64,000 bases of DNA from Parus major (lineage: Eukaryota; Chordata; Aves; Passeriformes; Paridae): positions 24,306,847-24,370,846 of the forward strand of contig NC_031771.1 in assembly GCF_001522545.3 (NCBI RefSeq), in the 5' to 3' direction. This document shows, in pieces, positions 58,197-64,000 of the stretch (the stretch's first letter is position 1; each line of letters starts with the position of its first letter). The position numbers were made by a program, and so were the translations under genes. The notes beneath the pieces were generated by a model. It was not told the origin of the DNA and ran no database searches. It was given only the letters and a program-made list of their open reading frames with translations.

Positions 58197-61100
58197 TTAT
58201 CTTCGGTATCTACCTCTTTCACCTCTGTCTCTGTCCCGGTCACAAATCCTCTCTCTCTCCCTTTCCCGATCACGGCCTCTGTCACGTTCTCTGTCTCTCC
58301 GATTATCTCGAGGCCGGTCGCGCTCCCGCTCTCGGTCCCTCTCCCGGGGCCGGCTTCTCCGACCGCTGACAACAGCTTGTGTGCGGCGAAGGAAGTCGTC
58401 TACTCTCATGTCATAGTCGTGCTGTGATGAAAGGACAGCTCTGCTATTTTCTTTCCCAGATCAGAATTCCCCCCCCTTAGCTCTAGCGCTAGCTGTAACT
58501 CTTCAGAAAGAAGAGTTATTTGACCTATTATTCTCTTTAGAACCACTATTTAAAAAGACAAACCCAACCAAGCATCCAGCAACCATGTGCAGAATCTGGG
58601 GTTCAAATGCCAGACTCCATCAAGAGACCTGAAAGCTAAGGAGCCCTTCAAGCCGGCTAACAGAAATGTAATAATCTGCCCTGCTTTCTGATGTGCCTGT
58701 AAGAAGTTTTAAAACACAAAATTCTGCTGATAAAGTGATTTGTTGCCCATAAGCACAAGCAAAGTTACAGGCATGTCCTGAACCAGGCTTCAGCATGAAA
58801 ATGTTAAGAGGTGGACAGCTGGAAGCCAATTTAAGCAAACCTCAGTTTAAGAATCTGAGAATTTTTCACTTCTACCTCACCAGGGAGAGAAAGGCTTTTC
58901 AAATTTGCGGGAAATGTGTAGTCAATCTTAACACCTGATCTTTCCAAGGAACGCTAATGCAGGTCATAAAAATGCTGTTTATCACAGCCAACAAAGCTCA
59001 CTCCTGGACCCCAGATTCCTACTCCAGCTTGGAGACTTGCATCCCCTCTGTCAGTGTGGACACTTACTACTCGTTTGTCTCTGTATCTCGCTTCATGGGG
59101 TACAGGATGATGTCCTGAGTATGGAGGGTGAGCTTGAGGTGGAGGTGCATGGTGCTGATAGTAAGGGTGGTGTGGTGGTTGCTCCATACCTGGATACGGT
59201 GGCTACAAGAAAGTTACAGGAAGTTTGTTGAAGCAAAGGAATGCACACAAGGAGTGCATCATTCAGATGGAAAACACAGCATCTAAACAAATCTGATCAC
59301 AGCCTCCTAACTGAACAGCAGACTACTTTCCATTAGGCTGGTATGTTCTATTACCTCTCCTCCACTGCTTGGAGAAGTCTGGTAAACACCTTCCCCACAG
59401 CCCAATATCCCTTCCTTCCATATCTGCCTCAACATGACACTGTACATAAAACTTCTGCTACTTAAATGTGGCAGTTTTGGGTTTCTTTAAACCTTTGCAT
59501 ATAGAATGTGAATTCTTTCCAAACCAGAAATCTTATAAAAATAAGTCATTCTCATTCCTTATGAGTATGTTTCTATTCTAAATCAAAAAACTGACTTTGC
59601 AAGACAAATTATGTGACCAAATGCTAGAAGATTTTTTTTGTTTTGACACAAGATGTATTTTGGCTGATTTCTTCCATTTCTTCCATCAGCAAGGTCTTCC
59701 TTTGCCATAGTACCAAAGCACCTTTGCTTGCAGTTTTGTTACCAAGAAAGTAAATGGAAGCACTGGATTCTAGGACAACTACTTGGACTGCATGCACAAG
59801 AGGGGAGGAGAAAAAAAAACAACAAAAAAAAGCCTTATCATTACTGTTTCTGGAGGCTTAACTGTGTTTGAAAAACTCTTTTTCTTCCCATCTGACAATC
59901 TTGTATTCTTCCTTCAGTTGTAAGGAGCTGTGTTTCAGATGAGAAAACTGAGAGGCTATAAAAGCATCTCTTCACCTAGCACTGCTTTTTGCTCATTGCC
60001 AGTACAAACAAGAGCCAGAATACTCACTACAGTTATGCAAAATCAGGCCAGACTTACTAAATATAACCAAATAACCTCACTATGACCTCCTGACATGAAG
60101 GCAAAACCACAAGTGAACTATCTACATAGTTGTAGATATGCACACTCATGTATCTGCTCATCTGACTGGGAAAAAAAGTGCATTTCAGTGGAGGCTGTAA
60201 TACAGGAAGACTTATTTTAATTAGGTTGTGCAGCACATTTTGCTAACTTCCTGCATGCTTCATTGCCATAGCCAAAAGCAAGCCACTGCACAATGCTAGA
60301 GCCCAGCAGTCCATTCCATGAGCCTCTTCAACAAGCCCACCTGTTTGATGCATTTGCTGTTTGAGAGCCAATTACCATGAACATGTAGCAGAATACAGAA
60401 TGCGATCACACCCTCCCATCTAGGCTAAAGGAGGGTTCTGCTCCTTCCTCAGAGCTTACTACAAATGCCAGACTACTGTTGAGAGTAATCCAAATTTCAA
60501 ATTACTTACTATCAATATTTTTCCCCTAAAATTTTCACATTGTTACAGCAAAGATACATTTTAGGAAAAGCAAAGAGTTGAGAGCACACTGAATATGCCA
60601 GGCTCCTTTAGGGGGAAACAAAAAGAAGATGTATGCTAAGGAGAAAAATCAAATTCAACAAGACACAAACCATTCCTTGCCATGGTGGTGGTGGTCCCAT
60701 GCTGTGGAACTCCCTCACGTAATCATTGTAGGACTAAAATGAAAGACAGTAATATTAAAATTGGTGTTGAGTGTTCTTTGGAAGTGCAGAAAGCTGAATA
60801 TAAAATTCCCCAAAAATTTGCATGCAACAACTTACCCCATTTAAAAATACATCTCGTCGAACTCCTGAAAATCGTCTGTTGGGAATAAAAATTTGCAGAA
60901 CTAAATCCAACTTATCCATGCAGACAAGTTACCAGGGCATAAAATTAATAACATGAACACACCTTACCTGTCTACTTCAGGATATCTGGGATCCTTTATA
61001 TACCCTGTTCGAACATCAAGCAGTATTAATTCAGTTTACCATCTCAAGTTAACAATTTTAAAAATTATATTCATTAGAAAGTGTCCTTTCATTTTGTGTC

Positions 61101-62478
61101 AGATACAAAATTATGTCTACCTGCCATTACCCTCACTTTTAAAATAACTCTTGAAAACTTACAACTTCTAACAGACAATGCAGACAAGTAGTATAAAATA
61201 ATAACAAAAAAAGTTACATCGATAAACCCTTAAGAACTTGCACACAGTACCAACAAATATGCCAGAGGGAAACTGTGCAAATAAAGACTTGAAATGTAGT
61301 CAAATGAATTAGGAATGCACATAAATTTGAAGAGTACTGTTTCCAGACAGTTAGCATGTGGCTGTTACCACTTCCTAAGGGTGTATTCAGTAGAATGTGT
61401 TCAACTGGGAAACCCTTAAACTCATTTCCTAATATGTTTTGGATACAATGCTACACAGGAAATTAAAACAAACTAAAAAGTATCTGGAAAAGCCCCACAG
61501 GGCAGAGAATTTTTACAGCTTCAGTAAATCCCTTTAAGGACCTAAGGAAAGCAGTGCAAAACACCAGGCATGCTTGTGCTAAAATAAAATAGTGCTTCTG
61601 AGCTTCATTACTCATAAAAAATCTTGTTCTGTTTTTTAAACAATGGCCTTAGAAAGATGCAGAGCAGCAACAACACTTCTTGCATGAAAGAATGCAAGCT
61701 TTGCAGACAAGCTGGACAGATAAAGGCATGTTCTGAACAAGTTTAGAAATCTATGATTGAAAGAGCAGAATGTGCTTTTCTAAGGGATATGAAGCACAAT
61801 TTCGTAGACTAGAAGGGACAATTTCATAATAGTTGCTTCTGAAGAAAAATAAAGCTGCACTATCACTGCAAACATTGATTTCTAGGGAATAATGAATTTA
61901 CCTTCATCATTAGAGCTTCTTGTAAAATGCAGTGCAACATTCCCCCTCCCTAACTCAAGTTTGTAAAATAAATTATCATCTCTGAAAATGTAATTGAATG
62001 TCTACCACCATGTCCACACAAAGGCTGCTAGTCAGGCAGTCTTAGCTGACATTCCCAAGTGGAACTTTCTCAAACATTTTAATTTGATGATCAACATCTT
62101 GACAAGTAGGTCAGACCTACTCTTGTGCCCACATTAACATAGCACTTGAGAGGATAATTCACAACAATGTACACAATTCAAGGCTCTTAGAAAGGGCTCA
62201 GCCTAGGTTAACTCAGCTCTCAAACCAGTGAAACAGTGTCACTGACTTCTGTGAGAGGTGGGTTAAAGCAGCAGGCAGCACTTGGAACAAGTCACATCTT
62301 TATATCAGTATTTTACTTCTGAATTAACGAGGATATGCTAAAAGAGAAAACACTTGTGAATTGGTGCACACAAATCTTCATAGTAAGATATTAACCTGGT
62401 CTTTGGTGAAACTCAGGGGGATAGTCAATCCTTGGTTTCTTTCTGCTGTTATGAATATCATAATCTTCTGGTCGACGC
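58197..62478 (-). CDS. YTHDC1: YTHDC1, nuclear m6A reader (C-terminal six coding exons)
   Basis: YTHDC1 binds N6-methyladenosine in nuclear RNA and influences splicing, export and chromatin-associated RNA. Exons in transcription order are 62478-62396 (83 bp), 61004-60968 (37), 60875-60836 (40), 60733-60671 (63), 59202-59068 (135) and 58421-58197 (225, stop TAA). All are GT-AG and in phase. They encode [66 protein letters not shown], a His/Pro-rich [13 protein letters not shown] segment, then [20 protein letters not shown] and a 45-residue Arg/Glu/Asp-rich tail ending GERGRYRR. This is the disordered C-terminus downstream of the YTH domain, which lies beyond the right window edge. It is extremely conserved with human by memory. 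Three of the exons are under 65 bp. Confidence 0.96.
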
Positions 62479-64000
62479 CTACACAAATTAGATATCAAAG
62501 ATTAAACAAGGTTGCTTGGAGCATTTGTCACAGCAGAATACCTCACAGGAATAGTCTGAGCTGCCCAGGATATCAGTGTAATCATTCTTAACTCTATTTG
62601 CTTCAAAATATTCTACAGCTTTAAATCTGAACTGGAAAAATCAGAAATAGCTCAATTACATACACTACACTGTTACTTCCTGTCTACAGGAATTCTGGTA
62701 GTTAAGGAAGGAACCCAACTGTACCTTCATACCAAACAAAAAGGAATAAATTTGTCTAAACCAAACTGAAACTTAGGCATCAACATTATACTTTCCACAT
62801 TACATTTTGAAACAAGCTATTGGACAACAAAAAATTTCACAGAACATTGCAGTCAGAGGCTATAAAGACTACTGCATTTGATAGCTACAGGGTAAAGAAT
62901 TCTTTAAAAGATCTACTTGCATAACATTTATAAATAAAACTCTGCATGCTTTGTGAAATTGCAACTTTAACTGTGACTTTCCTAATTTAATATGCCAATT
63001 ATATTATTTCTAATAATTTCTGTTTTAAGCAACTTACTAGTAATCCACTGGGGCATTTTACAATTTAATAATGCTCAAGCTTCCTAATAATTAAAATAAT
63101 TAGGGCTCTTTTCTATAAAAACAGCTCTCTGACATAAGAGATGTTAAGAACTCTGCTCTTCCTTATGAAGTTACATTCCAGTTGCTGTTAGGCTCAAAAA
63201 AGAGCTGACAACTGGCTGCTTATTTTGCTCCAAGGTATATAAACATTACTCTACTGGGAGACTCCAGTGCTAATATAAGTGTTTCTAAACACAAAGCAGC
63301 TACAAAACCATTCCCTTCCCACTCCCCTCCCCCTCCCCAACAGTATAATTCCTTATGACAAGACATTAACACTTTCTTAAATTGCTTAATTACTGTGCAA
63401 CTTGCTGGCTGAGTAACAAGCTTATATAGCTTTTAGTTTTATAAATAGTGACATCTCCCTCCCTTCCCCAACTTCAGTCTTTAAAGCCCACCATACCCAG
63501 TTACTAAGCTTTTTAAAATGGAAGCAGATTCTTTAGTATGAGCAAAAAGCCCAAAAACCAAAGCAGTTGCATCTAAAGCAAATTCAGATCAAAGAAAATA
63601 AAAGCTGGTGTAAAGAATAAACATACCGCTTTCTTGTAGTTTTGAGAGTGCATTTACGACCGGTATAAAATATGATAGAAACAGTTCATATAGTAGTCCA
63701 ACTACTGACTTTAAGCTGTAAGCCACATACATAAATGGAGGCCCTGGCAGGCTTGAGAAGGTGTGGTGGTGTTAAATGTATAGTTTGCAGTCCATTGCAA
63801 AACCTTCATTTGTATATACTTTATTGCACTGGAAACCTCTTAGCTTAACTCCAAAAGCCATCTTGGTGTTCAGTCCTTTAAAGCCAAAAATAGGGGGGGG
63901 CTGCCAGGTTTCCTCCTACCTACTTGTTACAGTGTCCTTTTTATTTTAAGCTCAAGGAAATGGGGACTCTTGTTGGGGCTCTGTACCTACCACAGGACAT
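62479..64000 (-). other. YTHDC1: YTHDC1 intron (partial)
   Basis: The exon starting at 62478 begins in phase 1, so an upstream coding exon must exist. No match to the expected segment between the YTH domain and the RRPEDYD exon was found up to 64000, so this intron continues past the window. It is AT-rich with no recognised repeat. Confidence 0.65.

Noticed and set aside
58103..58372. 89-codon minus-strand ORF overlapping the YTHDC1 last exon
   Set aside because: It is a frame-shifted shadow of the Arg/Glu-rich YTHDC1 tail.

Overview
The window looks like nuclear DNA from a bird, probably a neoavian or songbird. The genes are vertebrate with short GT-AG introns, the LINE fragments are CR1 type, and there are degraded LTRs of a kind common in bird genomes. 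Nothing prokaryotic or organellar was seen. All exon boundaries below were read by eye from splice sites, reading phase and remembered vertebrate family sequences; no alignment or database search was run.

Layout. (1) 1-6.8 kb, plus strand: last five coding exons of CSGALNACT1, a Golgi chondroitin-chain glycosyltransferase. (2) 10.7-19.4 kb, minus strand: all nine coding exons of SH2D4A, an SH2 adaptor; they splice in phase to 453 codons. These two genes converge. (3) 19.4-28 kb: gene-poor DNA with a CR1 fragment, two related LTR fragments in inverted orientation around a CpG-rich block, and short tandem repeats. (4) 28.3-29.3 kb, plus: two-exon AP5S1 (AP-5 sigma subunit). An 11-bp minisatellite runs up to and into its start codon. 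(5) 31.3-38.9 kb, plus: three tandem cytosolic sulfotransferase genes. The first is 1E1/1A-like and the second SULT1B1-like. The third is a SULT1B1 duplicate that has lost 84 bp across its last splice acceptor and the end of the PAPS site. (6) 43.3-54.8 kb, plus: a UGT2A-type locus with three intact alternative first exons (different substrate-binding halves) and one shared set of exons 2-6. (7) 58.2-62.5 kb, minus: the last six coding exons of YTHDC1, a nuclear m6A reader, converging on the UGT locus.

Biology. SULT1 and UGT2A enzymes are phase II conjugation enzymes acting on phenols, steroids and xenobiotics (sulfation in the cytosol, glucuronidation in the ER). Their proximity next to YTHDC1 matches the human 4q13 arrangement. 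CSGALNACT1 and SH2D4A are neighbours on human 8p21.3, and AP5S1 is on human 20p13, so the window joins three blocks that are separate in humans. The most dynamic parts are the SULT1B tandem pair (duplication, an apparent gene-conversion tract and a disabling deletion) and the UGT multi-first-exon locus, which carries two insertions of one LTR family.
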